Source of the DNA: PALG01 sp964495885
GTDB taxonomy: Bacteria > Bacteroidota > Bacteroidia > Flavobacteriales > Flavobacteriaceae
Assembly: GCA_964495885.1 (NCBI GenBank)
Contig: CAZBWO010000015.1
Location: 1-64,000 of the forward strand
DNA length: 64,000 nt
Direction: 5' to 3'
Both the position numbers and the translations under genes were made by a program. Shown one piece after another: positions 1 through 8,607 of the stretch. Every line of letters begins with the position of its first letter. The first letter of the stretch is position 1. Below the pieces are notes generated by a model. The model was not told the DNA's origin. It made no database searches and worked only from the letters and a program-made list of their open reading frames with translations.

Positions 1-2
1 TG

Positions 3-75
<73 letters not shown>

Positions 76-145
76 GTTGATAAGCGGGTGCAAATATAAA
101 TTTATTTTAGCTTTCCCAAAACAAAAATAAGAAATTATCCAACTG

Positions 146-1051
146 CTATGTTTTTTTCGAATTGGAAATGAGTTGTTGTATTTCATTTTCAACAACGTCA
201 CAGTTGGCACCTTCCTTAGAAGCAACTAAGGCCCCTACCGCACAAGCCCTTTCCAGCGCCAATTCGGGCAACATGGAATCAAACAAAAGAGAGCCTAAAA
301 GGGTTGCTAAAAATGAGTCCCCGGCTCCAACCGTATCTTCCACCTTAACGGAAAATCCTTCGTGAGCGTATTGTTTCCCTTCGTGATACAGTAATGCCCC
401 GTGTGCTCCTTTGGTAACACAAAGTGATGATAACCCTGTTTCGTCCATAAGCCAGTTTACCTGTGCATCCAATTTCGTTAAGGTACATCCTAATTCTTTG
501 CAAATCTCTACCAACTCCTCATCATTCATCTTTGTAAAATTACTGCTCGCCATCAGCTGTGTTATTAATTCCATCGTATAATGAGGCGGCCGTAAGTTTA
601 CATCAAAAACCGAAAAAGGGGCGATCTTTAATAATTCCAATAACGTATTCCTACTCACCAGTTCCCTACTTGCCAAACTTCCAAATAAAAACATTTGGGA
701 ATCGGTAACCATTGATTTGGCTTCCGAAGTCAATGCAATAGCATCCCACGCTACTGGTTGTGATATAATATAGCTGGCAGCTCCTTCTGGGTTTAGCGTT
801 ACAAGAACCTCCCCAGTACTCAAGTCTTCGTCAACCTGAATTCCTTCCAAAGGGAATTTTAAGTCCTGTAAATAATTTTGAACCTCCTTTCCCAAGGTAT
901 CATCACCTAACCGACTTACCATTGCTACTTTATGCCCTTGCCTGTGGAATCGCAATGCTACATTCAATGGCGCGCCTCCTATCTTTTTTTGCGTAGGGAA
1001 CACATCCCAAAGAATTTCCCCAAAACACACAATTTTTGGATGATCACTCAT
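146..1051 (-). CDS. PfkB-family carbohydrate kinase, probable fructokinase
   Basis: A 301-residue cytoplasmic sugar kinase of the ribokinase/PfkB family, expected to phosphorylate a free sugar, most likely fructose, with ATP. The N-terminal GGAPLNVA segment matches the family's sugar-binding signature. The C-terminal DTVGAGDSF is the second signature, with Asp245 as the expected catalytic base. It is the last gene of a minus-strand unit with a GH32 enzyme and a sugar-porter MFS protein, and it overlaps the transporter gene by 8 bp, which suggests translational coupling. The inferred route is fructan or sucrose cleavage by GH32, uptake of the hexose by the MFS protein, then phosphorylation here. 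PfkB enzymes vary in specificity, so fructose is inferred from context. A second PfkB gene lies at 30425-31366. Confidence 0.88.
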   Translation of the reverse strand: MSDHPKIVCFGEILWDVFPTQKKIGGAPLNVALRFHRQGHKVAMVSRLGDDTLGKEVQNYLQDLKFPLEGIQVDEDLSTGEVLVTLNPEGAASYIISQPVAWDAIALTSEAKSMVTDSQMFLFGSLASRELVSRNTLLELLKIAPFSVFDVNLRPPHYTMELITQLMASSNFTKMNDEELVEICKELGCTLTKLDAQVNWLMDETGLSSLCVTKGAHGALLYHEGKQYAHEGFSVKVEDTVGAGDSFLATLLGSLLFDSMLPELALERACAVGALVASKEGANCDVVENEIQQLISNSKKT

Positions 1052-2387
1052 TTTCAGGCACTAATTGTTTTTCTAAATCTTCCAAGGAAACACCCTTTGT
1101 TTCCGGCATTACAAAAATGACCCACAATAACTGGAATACCATCATTATGGCAAAAAAGAGGAACATTGCTCCAGCCCCAATGGTAGAAATTAAAAGGGGA
1201 ACAGACGAAGGTATTATAAAGGCCAAAATCCAGTGTGTGGAAGTTCCAATAGATTGACCGTAGGAACGTACGTGATTTGGGAAAATTTCAGAAATGAACA
1301 CCCAAATAATGGCCCCTTGCCCTATGGCATGTGCCCCAATAAACACAAACAGTGAGATGGGCACAATCATTCCGGTCCATCCATAAAAGAACGCAAGGGC
1401 GACAAAAGTGAGGGATACAATATATCCAATAGATCCAATATACATCAGTTTTTTTCGTCCCAAACGATCTATCAAATACATGCCCAGTAAGGTAAATATC
1501 AAATTAGCCGCACCAATCCCAATACTACCCAACAAAGCCGCTTGATCTGCAAGGCCAGCTTCTACAAAGATGCGTTTGGAATAATACAGAAACGCATTGA
1601 TCCCTGAAAATTGGTTGAAAAATGCAACGGCAAATGCCAAGAGGATAATACGTTTGTATTTTTTTTGAAAAATAGTTTCTTTTTCCTTTCCTGCTTCAGA
1701 AGCAAGGATTTCCTCCACCATTGCCTTAGGCGATTCAACTGCAGGATTTTTTTCCAATACTGAAAGAGCCTCGGCTGTGCGCCCTTTTATCAATAACCAT
1801 CTCGGACTTTTGGGCACTCCAAAAACCATTAACGTATAGATGAAGGCAGGAAGGGCTTCAATACCAATCATCCAACGCCAACTATTGTCTTCAACATAGG
1901 TACTAATAAGGTAATTGGACACAAACGCAACTAATATTCCAAATACAATATTGAACTGATAGGTAGCCACTAATTTTCCTCTATTTTTGGGTGAGGCAAT
2001 CTCAGAGATGTATGCTGGTGCTGCGATGGTAGAGGCACCCACACCCAATCCTCCAATAAAACGAAATATGGCAAATACCCACGGATCGTTTGCCAGACCA
2101 GATCCCAAAGCTGAAATAGTATATAAAATTCCAATTAGAATTAAGGTAGTTTTTCTCCCTAATTTATTTGTTGGAAAACCTCCAAAAAGGGCTCCAAAAA
2201 TGGTCCCAAAAAGCGCTGAACCTACAATTACATATCCATGAAAATTATCATTGCTTCCAAAAAGTGTGTAGTCTTTCCAAAGGTCTTGAAGGGTTTGCTC
2301 TGCACCACTTATCACGATAGTATCAAACCCAAATAGAAATCCAGCCAGTGCTACGGTAATAGACCAAAAAAGTGTTTTATTGTTCAT
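1044..2387 (-). CDS. MFS sugar porter (SP family)
   Basis: A 12-helix inner-membrane sugar transporter of 447 residues from the ATG at 2387. Sugar-porter hallmarks are visible: LGRKTT after helix 2, RFIGGLGVGAS, PKSPRWLLIKGR after helix 6, DRLGRKKL in the second half, and PETKGVSLEDLE near the C-terminus. The reading frame extends upstream to 2420, but MNNKTLFWS at 2387 places the first helix normally and reduces the overlap with the GH32 gene to 11 bp, so I chose it. The gene sits between GH32 and the PfkB kinase and probably imports the monosaccharide that GH32 releases. SP members carry hexoses, pentoses or inositols; fructose is inferred from the neighbours. Confidence 0.9.
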   Translation of the reverse strand: MNNKTLFWSITVALAGFLFGFDTIVISGAEQTLQDLWKDYTLFGSNDNFHGYVIVGSALFGTIFGALFGGFPTNKLGRKTTLILIGILYTISALGSGLANDPWVFAIFRFIGGLGVGASTIAAPAYISEIASPKNRGKLVATYQFNIVFGILVAFVSNYLISTYVEDNSWRWMIGIEALPAFIYTLMVFGVPKSPRWLLIKGRTAEALSVLEKNPAVESPKAMVEEILASEAGKEKETIFQKKYKRIILLAFAVAFFNQFSGINAFLYYSKRIFVEAGLADQAALLGSIGIGAANLIFTLLGMYLIDRLGRKKLMYIGSIGYIVSLTFVALAFFYGWTGMIVPISLFVFIGAHAIGQGAIIWVFISEIFPNHVRSYGQSIGTSTHWILAFIIPSSVPLLISTIGAGAMFLFFAIMMVFQLLWVIFVMPETKGVSLEDLEKQLVPENE

Positions 2388-3936
2388 TCCAAATAGAGTT
2401 AACATCACGGTAGACAACATTCATCAATGATTGTTGCTCCCCGGTAATGGAAAGTTGAGTATAAGGTTGGGTTGGAAACAATTGATTGGTAAAAACATAT
2501 TTCCCACCTGCTATAAAAATTTCTACGGAAGATTGATCAATGACAAATCGTACTTCGGAAAGGGATTCGGAAGGGCGATAAGGCTGTGATTGTATTTGAC
2601 TTCCGAAACTTTTTTCGAAATCAACCTGTCCAGATTTTGTTCTATCGAAATAGAGTTTTCCAACGGAAGGATCTACCCAAAACACAATCTCTTCCGATGC
2701 GTTTCCAAAGCGCACTTCCAAACTTTTCGACAAATCGGCTTGAAATGAGAAATCGGTTTGCATAAAACTTTCAGCTTCCATCAAAAACGGCTCTGACAAA
2801 TCTATAGTTGTAACCATTTCCTTAGCACTGCAAATTGCATCAAAATTAGGATGCGGGTAATTTTTAATATAATAGCCATCTTCATCTTTGTGCAGTGAGA
2901 TAAGTCTTGGAAGGGTCATTGCACTTCGCCAAACTTCGGTAGGGGTATCCCGGGCGTAATTCCAATTGCTCATCCAACCAATAAAAAGCCGTTCATTATT
3001 TGGAGCATTGTTATAGGTAACCCCCGCATAATTATCCATGCCATAGTCTATCCATTTAGGTTCTTTTTGGGAAGTAGTGAACTTTTCGCCATCAAAATCC
3101 CCTACGAAATATTGGGTGGCAGAACCTCCATTGGGGCCACCTGGGTTAATACTTACAAGTAACACCCACTTTTCTTCTTCGGTATTTTCTACCGTTAGCG
3201 AAAATAAATCTGGGCATTCCCAAACACCCCCATGCGATCCTTTATTTTCGCCAAATGTGCTTAGCAATTTCCAATCCTTAAGATTGGGGGAACGGTAGAA
3301 TTTTACATGGTCACCGGCAACGAGTGCAAGTATCCATTGTGATGTAGTATCATCCCAAAAGACCTTCGGATCCCTAAAATCCTTGATGCCTTCATTTTTT
3401 ATGACAGGGTTTCGGTTGTATTTTTCCCATTGCAATCCATGATCTAGGCTGTAAGCTATTCCTTGGGTTTGAAAATCCATCCTCCCGGTTTGTTCACCCT
3501 CCATTAAATGATAGGTATAAATTGCTACCATGGGAGGAGTTTCCGAAGTACCAAACCCGGAAGTATTTTTTTTATCCCACACAGCACTTCCCGAAAAAAT
3601 AAGTCCGAGCGAATCTGGGTACAATGCAATGGGTTGATGCTTCCAATGAATCATATCCTTACTGGTGGCATGCCCCCAGTGCATAGGCCCCCAAACAATA
3701 TCTTCTGGATAGTGTTGATAATAGAGGTGATACACCCCATTTTCGAATAGGAGTCCGTTGGGATCGTTCATCCATTTTTGAGGAGGCGTAAAATGAAATT
3801 GGGGCCTGTAGGGTTCTGAAAAGCTTGAGACCAAGCCAACAGTTTCCGCTTCAACAATTTTTTGTGTTGAGGTAGATTTCTCCTTGCAGCCAACCAAAAG
3901 AATGGCCAAACCGATTAAGAAGGTGTTTTTGGTCAT
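2377..3936 (-). CDS. GH32 beta-fructosidase lipoprotein (levanase/inulinase/invertase type)
   Basis: A 519-residue retaining glycoside hydrolase expected to release fructose from fructans or sucrose. The five-bladed-propeller motifs are present: WMNDPNGL at about residues 55-62 (nucleophile near Asp58), FRDPK at 187-191 (transition-state Asp189) and ECPDLF with Glu240 as acid/base. The C-terminal 130 residues fit the beta-sandwich usual in this family. The N-terminus MTKNTFLIGLAILLVGC is a lipoprotein signal with Cys17, so the enzyme is membrane anchored, probably facing the periplasm or cell surface. The gene overlaps the sugar porter by 11 bp and follows the LacI gene by 45 bp. Sequence alone does not separate levan, inulin and sucrose specificity. 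Confidence 0.93.
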   Translation of the reverse strand: MTKNTFLIGLAILLVGCKEKSTSTQKIVEAETVGLVSSFSEPYRPQFHFTPPQKWMNDPNGLLFENGVYHLYYQHYPEDIVWGPMHWGHATSKDMIHWKHQPIALYPDSLGLIFSGSAVWDKKNTSGFGTSETPPMVAIYTYHLMEGEQTGRMDFQTQGIAYSLDHGLQWEKYNRNPVIKNEGIKDFRDPKVFWDDTTSQWILALVAGDHVKFYRSPNLKDWKLLSTFGENKGSHGGVWECPDLFSLTVENTEEEKWVLLVSINPGGPNGGSATQYFVGDFDGEKFTTSQKEPKWIDYGMDNYAGVTYNNAPNNERLFIGWMSNWNYARDTPTEVWRSAMTLPRLISLHKDEDGYYIKNYPHPNFDAICSAKEMVTTIDLSEPFLMEAESFMQTDFSFQADLSKSLEVRFGNASEEIVFWVDPSVGKLYFDRTKSGQVDFEKSFGSQIQSQPYRPSESLSEVRFVIDQSSVEIFIAGGKYVFTNQLFPTQPYTQLSITGEQQSLMNVVYRDVNSIWNEQ

Positions 3937-3937
3937 G

Positions 3938-3975
3938 AAAAAATTTAACCTAAATATAGAGTAAAAAATTTAACC
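3938..3975 (-). repeat. Two direct copies of a 13-bp AT-rich word before the GH32 gene
   Basis: The 13-mer AAAAAATTTAACC (plus strand) occurs at 3938-3950 and again at 3963-3975, exactly 25 bp apart, filling most of the 45-bp gap between the regulator and GH32. A 25-bp spacing puts the copies on roughly the same face of the helix. They may be protein-binding sites or only an AT-rich local duplication. Confidence 0.6.
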
Positions 3976-3981
3976 AGACGT

Positions 3982-5001
3982 TTATTTTGTAGAGTCTCGT
4001 TTGATGACAGAGGTTTCCAACACTTTGATTTCAGGTTCGAGGACAACCCCTTCCTTCTTGGCTTTCATTTGCTTTCTAAGAAGTTTGAAGGCTTTTTTCC
4101 CCATTTTATATCCAGGCTGATTAATAGTACTCAATGCTGGAGTAATCGCTTGGGAAAGGAACCAATTACTAAATCCCATGATTTGAATATCGTTTGGGAT
4201 TTGATATCCGTGTTGCTTAAGAACGGTCATAGCACCTAAGGCCGCCATATCTGTTACCGCGAAGATTCCATCTACTTTTTTCCCATCTTGAATCATTTTT
4301 TTTGCTGCAGCGACCCCATCTTCATAATCTACTCTTTCACATATATAAACCATTGAGGAATCGAAAGGGAGTCCATGATCCTCTAGGGCCTTCTTATAAC
4401 CTAAGAAACGATCTATGGAATTCTGCGGCAATAAGGCTCCTCTAAAATGAACAATGTTTTTGCAGCCACACTCAATGAGGTGCTTTGTGGCATCATAGGC
4501 TGCCTGCCTATCATTAATGACAATTTTAGAACACTTCAGCAGTTTAGATATTTTATCGAACATCACCAAAGGAATCTCGTGCTCCTGAATTTCTTGAAGA
4601 TGCGAAATATCAACTGTATTGTTGGCCATGGAAATCATGATACCATCTACCCGCTTACTAATAAGCAGGTCTACTTGTTTTTTTTCTAATTTATAAGATT
4701 CATTAGATTGTAGAATAATGACCAAGTATCCTTTTTTTTCAGCCTCCTCTATTATCCCATTGATAACACTTGAGAAAAAATGATGTACCACCTCTGGTAT
4801 GATAAGCCCAACGGTTTTTGACTCTTTGGTTCTTAGGTTTACCGCAAAAACATTCGGTTTATATTGGAGCTTTTTTGCTTCCTCTTTAACCAATGCCTTG
4901 GTTTTCTTACTTACATCTGGATAGTCCTTTAAGGCTTTTGAAACGGTAGTAACAGATATGCCCAGATTTTCTGCAATTTGTTTCAAGGTGACTTCTTTCA
5001 T
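3982..5001 (-). CDS. LacI/GalR-family transcriptional regulator
   Basis: A 339-residue sugar-responsive repressor. The N-terminal helix-turn-helix (residues about 3-48) contains LKQIAENLGISVTTVSKAL, followed by the hinge-helix region YKPNVFAVNLRT. The rest is a periplasmic-binding-protein-like effector domain with VGLIIPEVVHHFFSSV and the typical GIFAVTDMAALGAM segment. It is the first gene of the minus-strand unit and lies opposite susC across a 458-bp region that contains a perfect 14-bp palindrome typical of this family's operators. A near-identical site before the MFS gene at 25823 suggests control of both halves of the locus. The effector is probably a sugar or sugar phosphate from the pathway. 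Confidence 0.95.
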   Translation of the reverse strand: MKEVTLKQIAENLGISVTTVSKALKDYPDVSKKTKALVKEEAKKLQYKPNVFAVNLRTKESKTVGLIIPEVVHHFFSSVINGIIEEAEKKGYLVIILQSNESYKLEKKQVDLLISKRVDGIMISMANNTVDISHLQEIQEHEIPLVMFDKISKLLKCSKIVINDRQAAYDATKHLIECGCKNIVHFRGALLPQNSIDRFLGYKKALEDHGLPFDSSMVYICERVDYEDGVAAAKKMIQDGKKVDGIFAVTDMAALGAMTVLKQHGYQIPNDIQIMGFSNWFLSQAITPALSTINQPGYKMGKKAFKLLRKQMKAKKEGVVLEPEIKVLETSVIKRDSTK

Positions 5002-5095
5002 AAGAGGAAATATCGAAAATTTTCGTAAATATTAACAAAAACTTTATCATATACCAATGGAACGATAAAAAATTCTGTTTTTGGATATTAAAAAA

Positions 5096-5109
5096 CGAAA
5101 ACGTTTTCG
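5096..5109. promoter_or_regulatory. LacI-family operator, perfect 14-bp palindrome
   Basis: CGAAAACGTTTTCG is fully self-complementary around a central CG, the usual geometry of LacI/GalR operators. It lies 95 bp upstream of the LacI gene start and 351 bp upstream of susC, so it could autoregulate the repressor and control the susC unit. A copy with one mismatch is at 25697-25710. Confidence 0.75.
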
Positions 5110-5303
5110 GATATTAAAATGCTGTTTTTAGGGGGCATTTATTATGAAATTCAAAAAATTAATTGAAATTAGTGGCGCGTTTAAAAGAATGATTTGTTAA
5201 TTTTTTTACGTAAAAAACTGATTTTCAATAATTTAAAAGTTAATAATATTTAATTTTTATTTATAATTTTATTAACTTTTAATTTATAATTAAATTTATA
5301 CAG

Positions 5304-5394
5304 AAATCAATCCCCTTAATTTATTTTAAGGGAGTCAATTTTATCGTGGCCTAATTAAGGAATTAGCTAAAAGGGGATTGATTTTAATTTTTTT
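5304..5394 (+). promoter_or_regulatory. Structured leader upstream of susC with competing helices
   Basis: A perfect 14-bp inverted repeat pairs 5304-5317 with 5371-5384 and is followed by seven T at 5388-5394. Its 5' strand can instead form a 7-bp hairpin (5313-5319 with 5326-5332) or pair over 8 bp with 5353-5360. A separate hairpin pairs 5351-5356 with 5361-5366. The three partners of the 5' strand are mutually exclusive, as in attenuators and riboswitch-like leaders. The element ends 65 nt before the susC ATG. A terminator of an upstream gene is excluded because the upstream gene is on the other strand. No known RNA family was recognised. Confidence 0.55.
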
Positions 5395-5459
5395 ATTTAA
5401 TGTCTAATACAATTAATTCGATCAAATAATTAATAATTTAACTTTAAACCGAAAACTAT

Positions 5460-8400
5460 ATGAAAAACAAACTACTAACTAAACTTTTGTTGCTCCCCAT
5501 GGTGCTACTATTGGGAAGTTCTGCTTTAGCGCAAATGACTGTTAGTGGAACAGTATCTGACGCGGTAGGACCTGTACCTGGAGTAAATGTCATTGTACAG
5601 GGAACTTCTAATGGAGCACAAACAGATTTTGATGGTAACTATACCTTAAATAATGTAGCTAATGATGCTACTTTGGTATATAGTTACATTGGGTATGCAA
5701 CTCAAGAAGTACCAGTAAATGGTCAATCCACTATTAATGTTACACTAACTGAAGATGTTGAAGCACTTAATGAGGTAGTGGTTATTGGATACGGTACCAC
5801 TACTGTTAAAGATGCTACTGGTGCTGTAACCGCTGTAACAGCCGAGGATTTTAACCAAGGGGTTATTACTACTCCAGAACAGTTAATCCAAGGTAAAACT
5901 GCAGGGGTACAAATTTCACAATCTAGTGGTGAACCAGGAGCTGGAATCGAAGTAAGAATTCGAGGTACAAACTCTATCAGATCTAATAACAATCCTTTGT
6001 TTGTCGTAGATGGAATACCGCTTTCAGGTGGAAATACGGCTGCTGAAGGGCAGAATATTGGAGTTGGTTCAAATACTTCTAAAAACCCACTTAGCTTTTT
6101 GAACCCTAATGATATTGAAAGCATTAGTATCCTTAAAGATGCTTCTGCAACAGCCATTTATGGTTCAAGGGGAGCAAACGGGGTTGTTTTCATTACTACC
6201 AAATCCGGTAAAGGAGCAAGAGGAAGTTCTTGGGACTTTTCATCCAATTTAAGTATTTCTAAAACAGCCGAAACGTTTGATCTTTTAACCGCAGAACAAT
6301 ATCTCTCAGAATCAGAGAGATTTTCTGAAGAGTATCTAATTAACGTTTCTGAAAGAGATTTTGGCAATTCTACTGATTGGCAGGATTTTATTTTTAGAAC
6401 TGCTGCCTCTTCCAACAACAACCTATCTTATTCAAATAATTATGGTACTGGTAATGTACGTGCAACTTTTGGATACGGGAAAACATTTGGGGTTGTTGAA
6501 AATACTTCTCTTGAACGTATTACTGGACGTGTAAATGCAAACCAGAGATTCTTAAATGATAAACTTAAACTAGGACTTCAAGCAAGTATTTCTCGTGTTA
6601 ATGATGAGACTGCACCAATTGGAGCTAGTGCTGGTTTTAGAGGAGACCTGCTAGGAGCTGCCTATTCCGCCAATCCAACATGGCCTGTTTGGGCTGATTT
6701 TGAGGGTACTGGTGGACTTTTAAGTCCTGCAACTGCATTGGCTTACACACAGAACATTGCCAATACAGACCGTTATTTAATCAATTTCTCTGTAGAATAT
6801 GACTTAACAAGCGAGTTGTCTGCTAAGGTAAACCTTGGATATGACAAATCAGAATCTACTAGAACTGCGGTAGCTTCCAAATTTGCAAGAAACTTTGATC
6901 AAGGTGCGTTTGGTAACGGATTAGGTGCTATTAATGACATTGACAATGAAAGCAAACTTTTAGAGGGTACCCTAAACTATACCAAAGATTTTGGTAATTC
7001 AAATCTTGATATACTAGCTGGATACTCTTTCCAAGATTTCACAACCTCTGGTAGAAATGTAAGTGGATACGGATTTTTTGCAGAAGACTTAAATCAAATG
7101 GGAGATGACCTGGAATGGGTTGCCAATCAAGTTGCTTCAAGAATTGATGGTGAATACCAACAATATGGATATGCGCCAAATATTAGCGATGGAATCTTTG
7201 TAAATAGACTGTTCCCAGAGCCAGCAACAGAATTTATTCCTATTGTTAATAATGGTCTTGTTCGTTCATTGTTTGTTGACACTTTCGATAACACAGACGA
7301 ACTTCAGTCTTTCTTTGGTAGAATTAACTATACCATTAATGACAAGTATCTATTTACTGCTACAATTAGAGCAGATGGTTCCTCAAGATTTGGTGAGGAC
7401 AACCAATACGGTTACTTCCCTTCAGGAGCTTTCGCTTGGAAAATGCACAATGAAGACTTCATTGGTGATGGTATTTCCACGTTGAAACTTCGTCTTGGTG
7501 TAGGTATCACTGGTAACCAAGAAGGATTGGGCTATGGTAACTTTACGCAAAGACAGCGTTATTCGGGTGGTGATGTTATAGATGACGGAGGTAGTATTAA
7601 TATTCCTGGAATTTCTGACGTATCCTTTGCAAACCCAGAATTGAAATGGGAAGAAACCCTTCAATATGCTATTGGACTTGATTTTGGTTTCAACAATGAT
7701 CGTTTAAGTGGTAGTTTAGACTTTTATCGAAAAGAAACATCGGACCTATTGTTTAGGACTTTTTCAGCACAACCAGCTCCACAGCCTTTTAACTTTTTGA
7801 ACCTTCCAGGATCATTAGTTGTTAACGAAGGAGTTGAATTCTCATTAGGGTATGATATTATTGATTCAGAGGAATTTAGTTGGAATGCTAGTTTCAATAT
7901 AGCATACAATAAGAATAATGTAGAAGAACTAGACCGAGCAATTGAAGCAGGAACAATTAGAGGGCAAGGACTTTCACTTGCGTTTGCTCAAAAAATTGAA
8001 GCTGGTCAACCACTTTTCTCTTATTTCTTGAGAGAATTCCAAGGATATGACGAACTTGGAAATCCTATTTATGAAGGGGGCGTCGATAACCAAAAATTTG
8101 TTGGTAAAAGTGCACTTCCTGACCTTACTGGAGGACTTTCAACGTCATGGACATGGAAAGACCTTACGCTTTCTGCTTATTTTGCAGGACAGTTTGGTCA
8201 CTATATCTATAACAACACAGCTAACGCCTTCTTTACAGCAGGTGCCTTTAGAGGCGGTAGAAATGTAACTGCAGATGTATTACAAACTGAGGAATCATTA
8301 AATGCAGCAGCAGACGTGTCTACACGCTTTTTAGAAAAAGGAGATTTTGTAAGACTACAAAACCTTTCTTTAAGTTACAACTGGCCACTACAGGAAGATG

Positions 8401-8597
8401 CCTTCTTCTCTTCTTTGGCTTTCAATGTAACAGGTCAAAACCTATTTGTAATTACAGATTACAGTGGTCTTGATCCTGAAGTAAGTAGTTCTCCTGCCGG
8501 AGCCGATCTTCTAAATGGCCTACCTGTATTTGGTATTGACTATGCAGCCTTCCCAAGACCAAGAACCTTTACTTTAGGTGTAAATGCTAAATTCTAA
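5460..8597 (+). CDS. SusC/RagA-family TonB-linked outer-membrane transporter
   Basis: A 1045-residue outer-membrane oligosaccharide importer. A signal peptide of about 25 residues ends in SSALAQ. Residues about 26-105 form a CarboxypepD_reg-like domain (VSGTVSDAVGPVPGVNVIVQ), followed by a plug containing EVVVIGYGTT, VRIRGTNSI, NPLFVVDGIPL and ILKDASATAIYGSRGANGV, all classic SusC signatures. The remainder is the beta barrel, ending in the aromatic FTLGVNAKF. It forms a nutrient-uptake complex with the SusD protein encoded 10 bp downstream, energised by TonB. The 458-bp region upstream holds a LacI operator and a structured leader, so both transcriptional and leader-based control are plausible. 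The substrate cannot be read from the sequence; neighbouring enzymes point to alpha-glucosides or fructosides. Confidence 0.97.
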   Translation: MKNKLLTKLLLLPMVLLLGSSALAQMTVSGTVSDAVGPVPGVNVIVQGTSNGAQTDFDGNYTLNNVANDATLVYSYIGYATQEVPVNGQSTINVTLTEDVEALNEVVVIGYGTTTVKDATGAVTAVTAEDFNQGVITTPEQLIQGKTAGVQISQSSGEPGAGIEVRIRGTNSIRSNNNPLFVVDGIPLSGGNTAAEGQNIGVGSNTSKNPLSFLNPNDIESISILKDASATAIYGSRGANGVVFITTKSGKGARGSSWDFSSNLSISKTAETFDLLTAEQYLSESERFSEEYLINVSERDFGNSTDWQDFIFRTAASSNNNLSYSNNYGTGNVRATFGYGKTFGVVENTSLERITGRVNANQRFLNDKLKLGLQASISRVNDETAPIGASAGFRGDLLGAAYSANPTWPVWADFEGTGGLLSPATALAYTQNIANTDRYLINFSVEYDLTSELSAKVNLGYDKSESTRTAVASKFARNFDQGAFGNGLGAINDIDNESKLLEGTLNYTKDFGNSNLDILAGYSFQDFTTSGRNVSGYGFFAEDLNQMGDDLEWVANQVASRIDGEYQQYGYAPNISDGIFVNRLFPEPATEFIPIVNNGLVRSLFVDTFDNTDELQSFFGRINYTINDKYLFTATIRADGSSRFGEDNQYGYFPSGAFAWKMHNEDFIGDGISTLKLRLGVGITGNQEGLGYGNFTQRQRYSGGDVIDDGGSINIPGISDVSFANPELKWEETLQYAIGLDFGFNNDRLSGSLDFYRKETSDLLFRTFSAQPAPQPFNFLNLPGSLVVNEGVEFSLGYDIIDSEEFSWNASFNIAYNKNNVEELDRAIEAGTIRGQGLSLAFAQKIEAGQPLFSYFLREFQGYDELGNPIYEGGVDNQKFVGKSALPDLTGGLSTSWTWKDLTLSAYFAGQFGHYIYNNTANAFFTAGAFRGGRNVTADVLQTEESLNAAADVSTRFLEKGDFVRLQNLSLSYNWPLQEDAFFSSLAFNVTGQNLFVITDYSGLDPEVSSSPAGADLLNGLPVFGIDYAAFPRPRTFTLGVNAKF

Positions 8598-8607
8598 AAA
8601 AATAATT

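Noticed and set aside
5304..5384. Inverted repeat before susC as a simple transcription terminator
   Set aside because: No plus-strand gene precedes it, the loop is 53 nt, and several alternative pairings exist, so it fits a leader better.
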